A program made the position numbers and the translations under genes. Positions 9,005 through 16,354 of a DNA stretch of 34,971 nucleotides are shown here, one piece after another. The stretch spans positions 1-34,971 of the forward strand of contig JAEOSU010000085.1 in the NCBI GenBank assembly GCA_016840165.1. Reading direction: 5' to 3'. The stretch's first letter is position 1. Each line of letters opens with the position of its first letter. Source of the DNA: Promethearchaeota archaeon. Its GTDB lineage: Archaea; Asgardarchaeota; Lokiarchaeia; Sigyniarchaeales; SOKP01. Below the pieces are notes generated by a model that saw nothing but the letters and a program-made list of their open reading frames with translations, made no database searches and was not told where the DNA came from.

Positions 9005-9885
9005 TGGAATATGCATTATTCTTAGGTTGTACTATACCAATGAAACTTCCTTTCCTAGAAAAAGCATTTAGAGATGTAGCAAATATTTTAGATGTAAAAT
9101 TAAAAGAAATGGAAGGGGTTGGATGTTGTCCCGAACCTGTCGCTATGCAATCACTTAATATTGACACATGGGTCGCTCTGGGTGCGAGAAATTTAGCAAT
9201 TGCTGAACAAATGGGTTTAGATATTATGACCATCTGTTCTGGATGCTATGAAACATTAAAAACTGTAAGTGTTCTCTTAGAGGAGGATGAGGAATATCTC
9301 AAAAAAATTAATGGTATTCTTTCAAAAATTAATTATAAATATACTGGTAAAACGAAAGTATACCATTTTGTGGAGTTATTTAGCCAACCTAAGTGGTTAG
9401 ACAAAATTAAGAAACTCGTTGTTAGACCTTTAGATGATCTAAATCTTGCGGTTCATTATGGCTGCCATCTTATTCGACCCAGTAAAATTATGCAATTTGA
9501 TCACCCCGAAAAACCAGAAAAAATCGATATCATATTAGAAGCATTAAGTGCGAAAACTGTTGAATATGCAACAAAATTAGAATGTTGTGGCTATTGCGCT
9601 CGATTGCAAGAGGAAATTGGAGAAAATCTTGTCGAAGAAAAAATGACAGAACTATGTGAACTTGAAGAGGGAGTGGATGCATTAATCGCTGTATGCCCGG
9701 CATGTACCACGCAATATGATAGAAAAGAAAGAATTGTTGCAAGAAAGACGGGTAAAGAACTCGATATTCCTGTATTATACTTAGCAGAAATTATGGCGAT
9801 AGCTCTAGGCGTCGAATTGGAAGACCTAAGTCTCAAAAATAGAAGTGTTAAACCAAATAAGTTAATTGACAAATTAACCACCTAA
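9004..9885 (+). CDS. hdrB: HdrB-like subunit with two CCG domains
   Basis: Subunit of 293 residues carrying two cysteine-rich CCG domains, which in methanogen HdrB hold the noncubane [4Fe-4S] clusters that act on the heterodisulfide. Here the domains are C9, C41-C42, C78-C81 and C154, C194-C195-C198, C231-C234, so both clusters look intact. The start ATG overlaps the hdrC stop by one base (TAATG) and is preceded by GAGGAGG at 8987-8993. The natural substrate is not necessarily CoM-S-S-CoB; in MetFV-HdrABC complexes the HdrB end is thought to face the methylene-H4F reductase. The gene is followed by a short T-run and then metV. Confidence 0.93.
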   Translation: MEYALFLGCTIPMKLPFLEKAFRDVANILDVKLKEMEGVGCCPEPVAMQSLNIDTWVALGARNLAIAEQMGLDIMTICSGCYETLKTVSVLLEEDEEYLKKINGILSKINYKYTGKTKVYHFVELFSQPKWLDKIKKLVVRPLDDLNLAVHYGCHLIRPSKIMQFDHPEKPEKIDIILEALSAKTVEYATKLECCGYCARLQEEIGENLVEEKMTELCELEEGVDALIAVCPACTTQYDRKERIVARKTGKELDIPVLYLAEIMAIALGVELEDLSLKNRSVKPNKLIDKLTT

Positions 9886-9893
9886 TTAGTGTA

Positions 9894-9935
9894 TTTTTTT
9901 ACAAACACAATTGAGTAAAATAAAAAATATAAAAA
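9894..9935 (+). promoter_or_regulatory. T-run then TATA-like box between hdrB and metV
   Basis: A run of seven T (9894-9900) is followed by TATAAAAA at 9928-9935. The box is about 27-30 bases before the metV ATG at 9962, fitting a nearly leaderless start. metVF could thus be partly uncoupled from hdrACB transcription. Confidence 0.35.
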
Positions 9936-9961
9936 AATATGAAAATAAGAAGTAATCGAAA

Positions 9962-10666
9962 ATGATAATTACCCAACTAAAAGATATTGACGAAATTTAC
10001 GAAATGATAAAACCATACGATAAGATTCTTATCGCTGGTTGTGATGGATGCTGTCAACCACCCCGTTCACTCAATGAAGCAAAGACTCTTGGCCAACTAC
10101 TAGAATTAAAAGCAAGAACTGAGTCAAAGGTTTTAAAGTGGAAAGCAATAACAGTTCTTCGGCAATGTGATGACAGAATTGCTGCCACTACAGTTAAACC
10201 ACACGCAGAAAACTATGATGCGATCCTTTCCTTAGCATGCGGTCTTGGAGTTGTTATGCTCAATAAGGTTATTGAAGATAAATTAACCTTTCCTTCTCAA
10301 GACAGTCACTTTGGAGGAGTACAAAACAACGGAGAAAATTATTTCATTGAATACTGTGAAGAATGCGGTGATTGTGTCATAGGGGAGACTGGAGGTGTCT
10401 GTCCGAGAGCTGGTTGTGCGAAACATTTAAGTAATGGTCCTTGTGGAGGAATGGTTGATGGAATGTGTGAAGTCGGTGGTTATACCATCCCGTGTGCGTG
10501 GGTACGTATTTATGAGCGTTTAAAAAAGTTTAATAGGTTAGATCTATTTAAGAAATATCGCCCACCACGAGATTATCGAACCTCGACGAGTCCTGGTTAT
10601 ATTCCCATTTATAAAGAATATGGGAATGAGGACGAAGAAGAACAAAAAGAGGAGGCGAAAACATAG
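9962..10666 (+). CDS. metV: MetV, zinc/iron-sulfur subunit of methylene-H4F reductase (copy 1)
   Basis: Partner subunit of MetF in the methylene-tetrahydrofolate reductases of acetogens; it links the flavin subunit to electron carriers. The 234-residue product has an N-terminal half with C27, C30, C31, C69 and C93 (the last in LACGLG), and the diagnostic C-terminal cysteine-rich block: CEECGDC (132-138), ETGGVCPRAGCAK (142-154), NGPCGGMVDGMCEV (158-171) and CAW (178-180). It follows hdrB after 76 bases and its TAG stop directly abuts the metF ATG. A GAGGAGG ribosome site inside its 3' end (10649-10655) serves metF. The acidic C-terminal tail (NEDEEEQKEE) has no counterpart in the second copy. 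Confidence 0.9.
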   Translation: MIITQLKDIDEIYEMIKPYDKILIAGCDGCCQPPRSLNEAKTLGQLLELKARTESKVLKWKAITVLRQCDDRIAATTVKPHAENYDAILSLACGLGVVMLNKVIEDKLTFPSQDSHFGGVQNNGENYFIEYCEECGDCVIGETGGVCPRAGCAKHLSNGPCGGMVDGMCEVGGYTIPCAWVRIYERLKKFNRLDLFKKYRPPRDYRTSTSPGYIPIYKEYGNEDEEEQKEEAKT

Positions 10667-11617
10667 ATGGGAAAACGTCCAGCATACAGTCAATTATGTA
10701 AAGCGATTGAAGAAGGGCATTTCGTCTTTACTGGCGAGCTTGAACCAAAAAAAATCTTGGATCTAAGTGAGATCTTTCACTCTGCAGAAGAGATGAAGAA
10801 AACTGGTAAAATAGTAGCTGCTAATGTCACTGATGGTCCTCAAGGCGATGCATATATGTCTTCGCTCGTTCCAAGTTATTTAATACAAGAAAAAGTTGGA
10901 ATCGAAGCAGTCTGGCAGGTAACTGTTCGTGATAGAAATCGTGTGGCGCTCTTCGGAGATGTGGTTGCAGGATCGGTTTTGGGATTAAAAAATATCTTAA
11001 CTCTAACTGGTGATCATACTGCTCTAGGGGATCACAAAAAAGGTCGTGCGGTATATGATATTGACAGCACTCAATTTTGTGAAATGCTTTCAATAATGAT
11101 TGATGAAGGAACGGATTATGAGGGCAATGAAATAGAGGGAGGTAAGATAGAGATGAATTTTGGATGTGTCGCAAATCCCAATAGTAATCCACGAGAACCT
11201 GAAATCCTTAAAGTCGGTCGAAAGGTAGAACAAGGTGTTGATTTTATTCAGACCCAGACCGCCTTTGATATAGATGAGGCAAAAGCTTTCTTGAAGGAAT
11301 TGGAACAGTTCAATGTCCCTGTCTTACTGGGAGTTTTTCCGTTGAAGAGCTATGGGATAGCATGGTATTTCGATAAATTTATACCTGGTGTAAGTGTCCC
11401 AAAAGACCTACTAAAATCATTAAAAAAGGCAGAGAAAGATAATAAAGGAAATAAGCCTGGCAAATATGCAGCTCTCGATAAGATTAATATCGAATTCTTT
11501 AATCCCTTTATCGAGGAGATCAAGAAAACTACAAAAGCAGCGGGCATCCATTGTATGGCCGTAGAATATGAAAGGTTATTCGATCCTCTGCTTAAAAAAT
11601 ATCCTAAATATGTATAG
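10667..11617 (+). CDS. metF: Methylenetetrahydrofolate reductase, MetF (copy 1)
   Basis: FAD-binding TIM-barrel enzyme reducing 5,10-methylene-H4F to 5-methyl-H4F, the last step of the methyl branch of the Wood-Ljungdahl pathway. The 316-residue product has the barrel start FTGELEPKK, ANVTDGPQG, QVTVRDRN, NILTLTGDH (equivalent to the FAD-binding RGD region), DFIQTQTAFD and GVFPLKSYG, followed by a conserved end IHCMAVEYERLF. Length is normal. It is the last gene of the hdrACB-metVF block. With HdrA-MvhD, HdrC, HdrB and MetV it completes the component list of the Moorella MetFV-HdrABC-MvhD complex. An AGGAGGT site overlaps its stop codon without any following gene. Confidence 0.92.
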   Translation: MGKRPAYSQLCKAIEEGHFVFTGELEPKKILDLSEIFHSAEEMKKTGKIVAANVTDGPQGDAYMSSLVPSYLIQEKVGIEAVWQVTVRDRNRVALFGDVVAGSVLGLKNILTLTGDHTALGDHKKGRAVYDIDSTQFCEMLSIMIDEGTDYEGNEIEGGKIEMNFGCVANPNSNPREPEILKVGRKVEQGVDFIQTQTAFDIDEAKAFLKELEQFNVPVLLGVFPLKSYGIAWYFDKFIPGVSVPKDLLKSLKKAEKDNKGNKPGKYAALDKINIEFFNPFIEEIKKTTKAAGIHCMAVEYERLFDPLLKKYPKYV

Positions 11618-11622
11618 GAGGT
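11616..11622 (+). promoter_or_regulatory. Orphan Shine-Dalgarno site after metF
   Basis: A perfect AGGAGGT overlaps the metF stop codon, yet no ATG, GTG or TTG start with an open frame follows within the usual 5-15 bases. The nearest in-range frames close within a few codons. It may be a relic of a lost operon gene. Confidence 0.4.
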
Positions 11623-11662
11623 AAACGGAATTCTTAAATAATAAATTTTTATTAATAAAATA

Positions 11663-11671
11663 TTTTTTTTT
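11663..11671 (+). terminator. Oligo-T terminator of hdr-met block
   Basis: Nine consecutive T bases 46 bases after the metF stop, before the separate promoter of the Lrp-type gene, fit archaeal intrinsic termination. Confidence 0.55.
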
Positions 11672-11686
11672 ACCCATTTTGTAGAA

Positions 11687-11695
11687 TTTAAATAA
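11687..11695 (+). promoter_or_regulatory. TATA-like box of Lrp-type regulator
   Basis: TTTAAATAA lies about 23-29 bases before the candidate ATG codons at 11714 and 11720, consistent with a leaderless transcript. Confidence 0.4.
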
Positions 11696-11713
11696 TTAAG
11701 GATTGAGAATGTG

Positions 11714-12196
11714 ATGACCATGAAAAATTTAGATGATAAAGACAAACGGATTTTAGAAATGCTCATCGAAGATTCAAGACGACCATATAAAGAAATCTCT
11801 GATATACTTGCAAAAGAGGGAATTCCCTTATCAGAATCGACAGTAAGGAAACGAGTATTAAAGTTACAAGAAGATGGAGTAATAGAAAAATTCACGATTA
11901 AAGTCTGTAGAGAAGATGAGCGATGCATCATAGCATTTTTAACCATCATTCCGAAAACAGAATCAGAAATCAAAGAACTATTAAGAGAAACACAAATTTT
12001 ACCCCAATGTGAAGAAGTATATTTTCTTGCGGGACAATGCGGCGTTCTTGTGAAAGTAAATGTCCCAGAAATTAATGAACTTGATGCTCTAGTAGAAAGT
12101 TTTCGGGCGAGGAGTGACATAAAAAACGTGGAGAGAGTTTGTGTGGTTTTAAAACCAATCAAAACAATTTCACGAAACGAGCGGATACCTCTCTAA
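11714..12196 (+). CDS. Lrp/AsnC-family transcriptional regulator
   Basis: DNA-binding regulator of the feast/famine type. The N-terminal part (about residues 5-65) is the classic LDDKDKRILEMLIEDSR...YKEISDIL...LSESTVRKRVLKLQEDGVIEKF helix-turn-helix, and the remainder resembles the ligand-sensing RAM fold (IIAFLTIIP, VEEVYFLAGQCGVLVKV-like, VERVCVVLKPI). The total of about 160 residues is normal. A GTG at 11711 precedes this ATG in frame, and another ATG lies at 11720; a TATA-like box at 11687-11695 favours a leaderless start at 11714 or 11720. Its place immediately downstream of the hdr-met block makes that block a plausible target, and the TACCT/AGGTA palindrome upstream of hdrA a plausible site, but this is only inference. 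Confidence 0.87.
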   Translation: MTMKNLDDKDKRILEMLIEDSRRPYKEISDILAKEGIPLSESTVRKRVLKLQEDGVIEKFTIKVCREDERCIIAFLTIIPKTESEIKELLRETQILPQCEEVYFLAGQCGVLVKVNVPEINELDALVESFRARSDIKNVERVCVVLKPIKTISRNERIPL

Positions 12197-12207
12197 AAAA
12201 GAGGTAT
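12185..12207 (+). repeat. Perfect 8-bp hairpin spanning the lrp stop codon
   Basis: ATACCTCT (12185-12192) and AGAGGTAT (12200-12207) are exact reverse complements with a seven-base loop that contains the TAA stop. No T-run follows, so it is more likely an mRNA end-protecting or processing hairpin, or a protein site, than a terminator. Confidence 0.5.
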
Positions 12208-12297
12208 ATTATAATCCAAAAGTTCATTTGTTCCACTACTTTTAAATCATTTAATATTAATCGCCTGAATTGACTATAATCATAATTCTAAATTCTT

Positions 12298-13080
12298 ATG
12301 ATATATTCCGATGATGATTGGAAAGGCGTTAAACCTTTACATCCACCGAGTTATGATAAGTCTAAATACAATATAGTATTTGACCAGCATTCGCATACAC
12401 ATTATAGTGATGGTAAATTAACTATTAAGCAGAATGTGGAATGGCATATTGCAATGGGATTTAATGCGTTGGCAATAACCGATCATAACAATATGAAACA
12501 TTTAGAACGAATAGATAAAGTTAGAGCCTATTATCGTGATATAAATATTATCATTCTAAGCGGAATTGAATGGAGCACAAATCGGATTCATTTAAACTTT
12601 TTAGGTATTCCACATTGGAACGATAAAATTAAATATAAACCAACTGACGACCAGATTATTGCTGCAATTTCTAAGGCCCACGATCTTGGCGGGATTGTTG
12701 TTTGTAATCATATACCTTGGAGCATCAACGAATTTCATATGAAGACACACCCAACGCGTGAGACCCTATTAGAATGGGGTATTGATTATTTTGAGATTGT
12801 AAACGATGATTGTAAGCCAGAAAACGTGTATGATCAAGAGTCCTATAATTTCTGCTCTCAGCATAAAGATATGGTAGGTATGTTAACTGGTACAGACATG
12901 CACATACCGGATGGTTTGATGAGTGGTGGAGTACACGGTTGGACATTAATGAATCTTAAGGAATTCTCTGAGGAAGCACTAATGGAGGAATTAAAGAACA
13001 AAAACACTAAAATACTTTATTCAAAAAATCCTTATCTGTATCCTGGAATCCATTTAAAAAATTTTAAAGAGGAACATTAA
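12298..13080 (+). CDS. PHP-domain metal-dependent phosphoesterase
   Basis: Member of the PHP superfamily (TrpH/YciV-like), trinuclear-metal hydrolases acting on phosphoesters such as nucleotides or histidinol phosphate. The 260-residue product shows motif I HSHTHYSDG (H31, H33, D38), motif II ITDHNN (D62, H63), SGIEWS (E91), a CNHIPWS histidine (H138), and GTDMH (D200, H202). No extra DNA-polymerase-type domain is attached. The real substrate cannot be told. The start ATG lacks a clear ribosome site. The gene converges with the metallo-beta-lactamase gene, leaving only 12 bases between stops. Confidence 0.87.
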   Translation: MIYSDDDWKGVKPLHPPSYDKSKYNIVFDQHSHTHYSDGKLTIKQNVEWHIAMGFNALAITDHNNMKHLERIDKVRAYYRDINIIILSGIEWSTNRIHLNFLGIPHWNDKIKYKPTDDQIIAAISKAHDLGGIVVCNHIPWSINEFHMKTHPTRETLLEWGIDYFEIVNDDCKPENVYDQESYNFCSQHKDMVGMLTGTDMHIPDGLMSGGVHGWTLMNLKEFSEEALMEELKNKNTKILYSKNPYLYPGIHLKNFKEEH

Positions 13081-13092
13081 AACGAATTTCAC

Positions 13093-14127
13093 TTAATCTA
13101 AGCTCAAATACCGAACTTTTCCATCATCTTCTAACTTCTTAACTTTACCTAAATCTTCAAGATATAAAAGATGTCCTAAAACTTCACTTAAAGCCATATA
13201 TGAGTTAATTTCATCTAAATCAGTACCGAAATGTTTTTGAGATATTTCAAAGGGACTTAATGGATTTTGCTTTATCAAATCCAATATTTCCCTCAGTCTA
13301 TTTTTATGATGCTCTTTGATTTCTAAAATCCTTTCGTGTGGATTGAATATTATTTCTTGATGCGCAGGAAATATGATTTGTGGATTCAACGCATCAATTT
13401 TGTCTAAAGAACTTAAATAATATTTTAAAATGTTATTAAAATCAAAATCGCGATATTTATCATGTAAAAATTCATTAACAATAAAATTTCCGATATGGGG
13501 CGTAATACGACTGAGAATATGATCTCCTGAAAATAAAAACTTACTTTTTTTATCGAAAATACAAATATGGCCAAAGCTGTGCCCTGGAGTCCATATTACT
13601 TGCAAATTTTCAAGAATAATGTCCCCATCGTTAACGATAATATCCGGTTTCTGATATACTAAAAATTGTGGCCAATAAGTGAAAAATTGTACTACTTTCT
13701 TCCCTTGTTCCTTTGAAATACCGTATTTTAATATCTGCTCCGCAATCTCTGCAGCTTTTTGTTTCAAATCGACCAAATTAGCTTTATTAGTCTCCCATTT
13801 TAATAATTCATAGGATATATCATGCATAATAATTTTCAAGTTTGGATTTTGTTCTTTTAATATATTTGCTAATCCAATATGATCGATGTGAATATGAGAA
13901 ATGAAACAATAATCGATATCATTTATATCGATTTTTAATTCCCTGAGTGATTCAAAAAACCTTTTTCGCCAGTTTCCCATATTTAAACCCGAATCAATTA
14001 AAACTAATTTATCTCCAACCTTAAATAGATAAACACAAACATACTTTACCGCAAAAGGGACATCTATCTTAATCTGATATACTCCCTCAATTTCATTAAT
14101 CTCGGATTTAAATTTATGCAATCTCAA
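13093..14127 (-). CDS. Metallo-beta-lactamase-fold hydrolase with C-terminal winged-helix tail
   Basis: Metal-dependent hydrolase of 344 residues in the glyoxalase II / LACTB2-like branch. Metal ligands are visible as HIHIDH (H78, H80, D82, H83), WTPGHSFGH (H183), LFSGDH (D202) and FPAHQE (H256). Residues about 270-344 look like a small helical winged-helix domain, as in LACTB2 relatives. There is no flavodiiron-type flavodoxin domain and no CPSF beta-CASP insert. Substrates in this branch are thioesters, acyl compounds or nucleic acids; none can be favoured here. No signal peptide is present, so it is cytosolic. Confidence 0.87.
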   Translation of the reverse strand: MRLHKFKSEINEIEGVYQIKIDVPFAVKYVCVYLFKVGDKLVLIDSGLNMGNWRKRFFESLRELKIDINDIDYCFISHIHIDHIGLANILKEQNPNLKIIMHDISYELLKWETNKANLVDLKQKAAEIAEQILKYGISKEQGKKVVQFFTYWPQFLVYQKPDIIVNDGDIILENLQVIWTPGHSFGHICIFDKKSKFLFSGDHILSRITPHIGNFIVNEFLHDKYRDFDFNNILKYYLSSLDKIDALNPQIIFPAHQEIIFNPHERILEIKEHHKNRLREILDLIKQNPLSPFEISQKHFGTDLDEINSYMALSEVLGHLLYLEDLGKVKKLEDDGKVRYLSLD

Positions 14128-14231
14128 GCCTTAGTTGTATCTTTTCCAATAAAATAAGAAATTAATTAAAGAATTTTTAGTTTTTTAAATTGAAAACATA
14201 ATAAATTTAGAATAAATAAAAAATAATAATT

Positions 14232-14957
14232 TCATTCTTTTTCCTTCAAACCGAAATATAATAACCAGAAACTCAATAAATACCCAATTCTAACAATCAC
14301 AACATAAATATCTGGGGCAGTTAAACCTTCTATTAGGCCAAAAATACAAAAGCAAAACGCTCCAATTGATATTAGAAATAATTTCTTTCTCAGAAAGCCT
14401 GTAGCTTTTACACTTTTTATAAGAAATCCAAGGCCTAAAATCATCGTGACACTTAACAAGAAGATTGCCATCAATATTCCTGCCAATGAAAATGTATTTA
14501 CGTTATAATCAATTAGAGCATCTCCAGAAATCGTGGGGGGATTAAAATCAAACGCCCTAAACGGATCTAAAAATATGACTACATCAAAGATTATTCCTAA
14601 AACTACAAAAATCGAAAGTAGATACCATTTTTTTTTTAAACTTAATAGTCGAGTTCCAATATAAATAGAAGTTATTATAGCAGGTGCTAGCCAAATATAA
14701 CTTAATAAAGCGACAACTCCATATGTATTTTCAATATTATTTTCTGTAATCAGAACAATTAAAAAATCTAAAAATACACCCAAATACATTAATCCTGCAA
14801 AAATAGTTGCTAATCCTAAATATGTGATAATATTCGCTTCAGATTTTTTTGATTTATATATGAAAAAGGAACCAAAAATCAGACCAAATAATACTACTCC
14901 AGTCGCTGTCAATCCATCTATCCAACCTAAAACAGAGAGCATTAACATATTATCCAC
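14232..14957 (-). CDS. Seven-helix integral membrane protein, unknown function
   Basis: Unrecognised protein of 241 residues with about seven hydrophobic helices (near 9-33, 42-70, 80-102, 110-130, 153-177, 190-208 and 218-236), short polar loops and a KEKE C-terminus. No heme, retinal-lysine or transporter motif is evident; I saw no FxxxK motif that would mark a rhodopsin. The chosen start is a GTG at 14957; an in-frame ATG lies nine bases further in at 14948. A TATA-like AATATATAAAA at about 15003-15013 is placed correctly for a short leader on the minus strand. Confidence 0.7.
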   Translation of the reverse strand: MDNMLMLSVLGWIDGLTATGVVLFGLIFGSFFIYKSKKSEANIITYLGLATIFAGLMYLGVFLDFLIVLITENNIENTYGVVALLSYIWLAPAIITSIYIGTRLLSLKKKWYLLSIFVVLGIIFDVVIFLDPFRAFDFNPPTISGDALIDYNVNTFSLAGILMAIFLLSVTMILGLGFLIKSVKATGFLRKKLFLISIGAFCFCIFGLIEGLTAPDIYVVIVRIGYLLSFWLLYFGLKEKE

Positions 14958-15093
14958 ATCTTCTAAATATATCTCTAAAATTAAATTTCTAAATATTTTA
15001 AAAAATATATAAAAGCAGCTTTATTTATATATTCACTTTTAGAAATAGCTAAATTCGATATTTTGATGGAATTAATTAATCTAAACTAGATTG

Positions 15094-15360
15094 TTAATCT
15101 TTCTCAGCATCAAAAAATAGTGATTTTTTCATATCAAATTCTAAATCTCTGAGCTTTCTCTGAATCTCTTTTGAGTCATAATCCTTTTTCAGTAAATCAA
15201 TTATGACTTCTTTTAAATTTTCTAAATTGTCAATAGCACATTGATAAAAAATATTGTCTCTATCAATGCTCATATTTAAAATTTCAAATAATCCGTTAAG
15301 CGATTCGTTAATTTTCTTGTAATACTTCCATGCTTGTTCTAAATCTGAATCTTTTTCCAT
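15094..15360 (-). CDS. Small helical acidic protein, unknown
   Basis: 88-residue soluble protein, rich in Lys, Asp, Glu and Leu, predicted to be almost all alpha-helical with coiled-coil-like spacing (for example AIDNLENLKEVIIDLLKKD). No known motif. It lies 45 bases downstream of the next small gene on the same strand, so the two may be cotranscribed. It could be a regulatory or structural helical-bundle protein; function is unassigned. Confidence 0.55.
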   Translation of the reverse strand: MEKDSDLEQAWKYYKKINESLNGLFEILNMSIDRDNIFYQCAIDNLENLKEVIIDLLKKDYDSKEIQRKLRDLEFDMKKSLFFDAEKD

Positions 15361-15405
15361 AGTTGTCAGATATAAATAAAATAAGAGAGTAAAAAAATTT
15401 TACTT

Positions 15406-15750
15406 TTATAACAATTGCTTTATTCTTTTTGAAAGTTCTTTTGCATCGGGTTCAGAAGACTCTAAAAGCTTAAACACCTCTCCAGGATTGACCTTCAATC
15501 CGCCATGAAGAAGTTTCTCTAAACCAATTCGAGTATTTAATCTTTCGTTCTTCTGTAAATGAAAAATTACCATTCCAAGTTGGTTCTTTAAAGCACCACC
15601 TTCTGCTTCTAAACAAATCCTTAAGAGAGCAGGACATAATTCTTCAATTGTATCCATACTGATTTCACTAGCTAATGAATATAATTCCGCTAATTTTTCA
15701 TCAGAAATTGTTTCCATTTTTTGTTTAATTTCTAACATTTCTATACTCAT
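15406..15750 (-). CDS. Small helical protein, unknown
   Basis: About 114 residues, mainly alpha-helical, with one pair of cysteines (CPALLRIC) and a lysine-rich end. No family recognised. Two in-frame ATGs exist, 15762 and 15750. The sequence AAGGATGAG, which contains the first ATG, looks like the ribosome site for the second, so 15750 is preferred. A TATA-like box at about 15807-15815 (read on the minus strand) would give a short leader. Confidence 0.55.
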   Translation of the reverse strand: MSIEMLEIKQKMETISDEKLAELYSLASEISMDTIEELCPALLRICLEAEGGALKNQLGMVIFHLQKNERLNTRIGLEKLLHGGLKVNPGEVFKLLESSEPDAKELSKRIKQLL

Positions 15751-15762
15751 GTTTTTTCTCAT

Positions 15763-16354
15763 CCTTTTTTATGTTTTTATTACTAATTTAATTAGAGATA
15801 AATTCATATATAAATGTATCGGGATAAAATCCGTTCCCAGATCAACGCTTTGGGTTAAAATATAGGAAAACTTGCGTTTTTGGAGACAGAAATAAATGAA
15901 TTAATCGACAGTTTTCGTCATCCCACTAAAATGGGAGGAAAACCGATTTTTAATAATAATAATTGAATGAAAGTCGAAAAATAATTGTGATTTTTTTAAC
16001 AAATTATGATTTTTCGATTCCTTTTTTTGACTGATTCGGTACTTTCTCAATAAAAAATTATCTTTTTCCCTAATAGATAAGAGGAAATAAGTACCCAAAA
16101 AGTGATCAAAAAACAAAAAAAATCATTGAATAATTTATTAAATCCTTAATTCTATTAAAAAAAATTCAAATATTGGATAAAATTATCATTTAAATGTCAT
16201 AAATTTAAATTATATATTATAATATGATAAAAAAATAGGAATTAATATTAAATATCGCTCTTTTTATCAAAAAATCTTTTAACTATACATTTTCTCAATT
16301 TCAATAAAAATATAAACATCTACTTATATTATTCTATTTAAAATAATTACATAG
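15763..16354. other. 592-bp intergenic region with TATA box and long hairpin
   Basis: No protein gene is supported here. From 15805 to 15950 the sequence is less AT-rich than its surroundings and includes a TATA-like box, short inverted repeats (CCCA 15836-15839 with TGGG 15851-15854; AACGC 15844-15848 with GCGTT 15874-15878) and a strong hairpin at 15903-15948. From 15950 to 16330 it is nearly pure A/T with no repeat pattern I could support. TATA-like sequences near 16305-16340 could drive the 501-residue gene. Confidence 0.5.
15903..15948 (+). ncRNA. Strong stem-loop followed by T-run; possible small RNA end or terminator
   Basis: Sixteen base pairs can form in three blocks: AATCG/CGATT, GTTTTC/GAAAAC and TCCCA/TGGGA, with small asymmetric bulges (ACA; GTCA opposite G) and a six-base loop. 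It is followed by TTTTT. A TATA-like box at 15807-15815 would start a plus-strand transcript near 15837, so a roughly 115-base RNA ending in this hairpin is possible. Its identity is unknown and it matches no RNA family that I recognise. It may equally be a terminator or a DNA palindrome. Confidence 0.35.

Noticed and set aside
11350..12162. Minus-strand open frame of 270 codons across metF and the Lrp-type gene
   Set aside because: Both genes it overlaps have clear family motifs on the plus strand; the antisense product is Ser/Leu/Ile-rich with no recognisable domain.
15901..16116. Minus-strand 71-codon frame in the long intergenic gap
   Set aside because: It runs through the strong hairpin and A/T tracts, has low-complexity composition and no ribosome site or motif.
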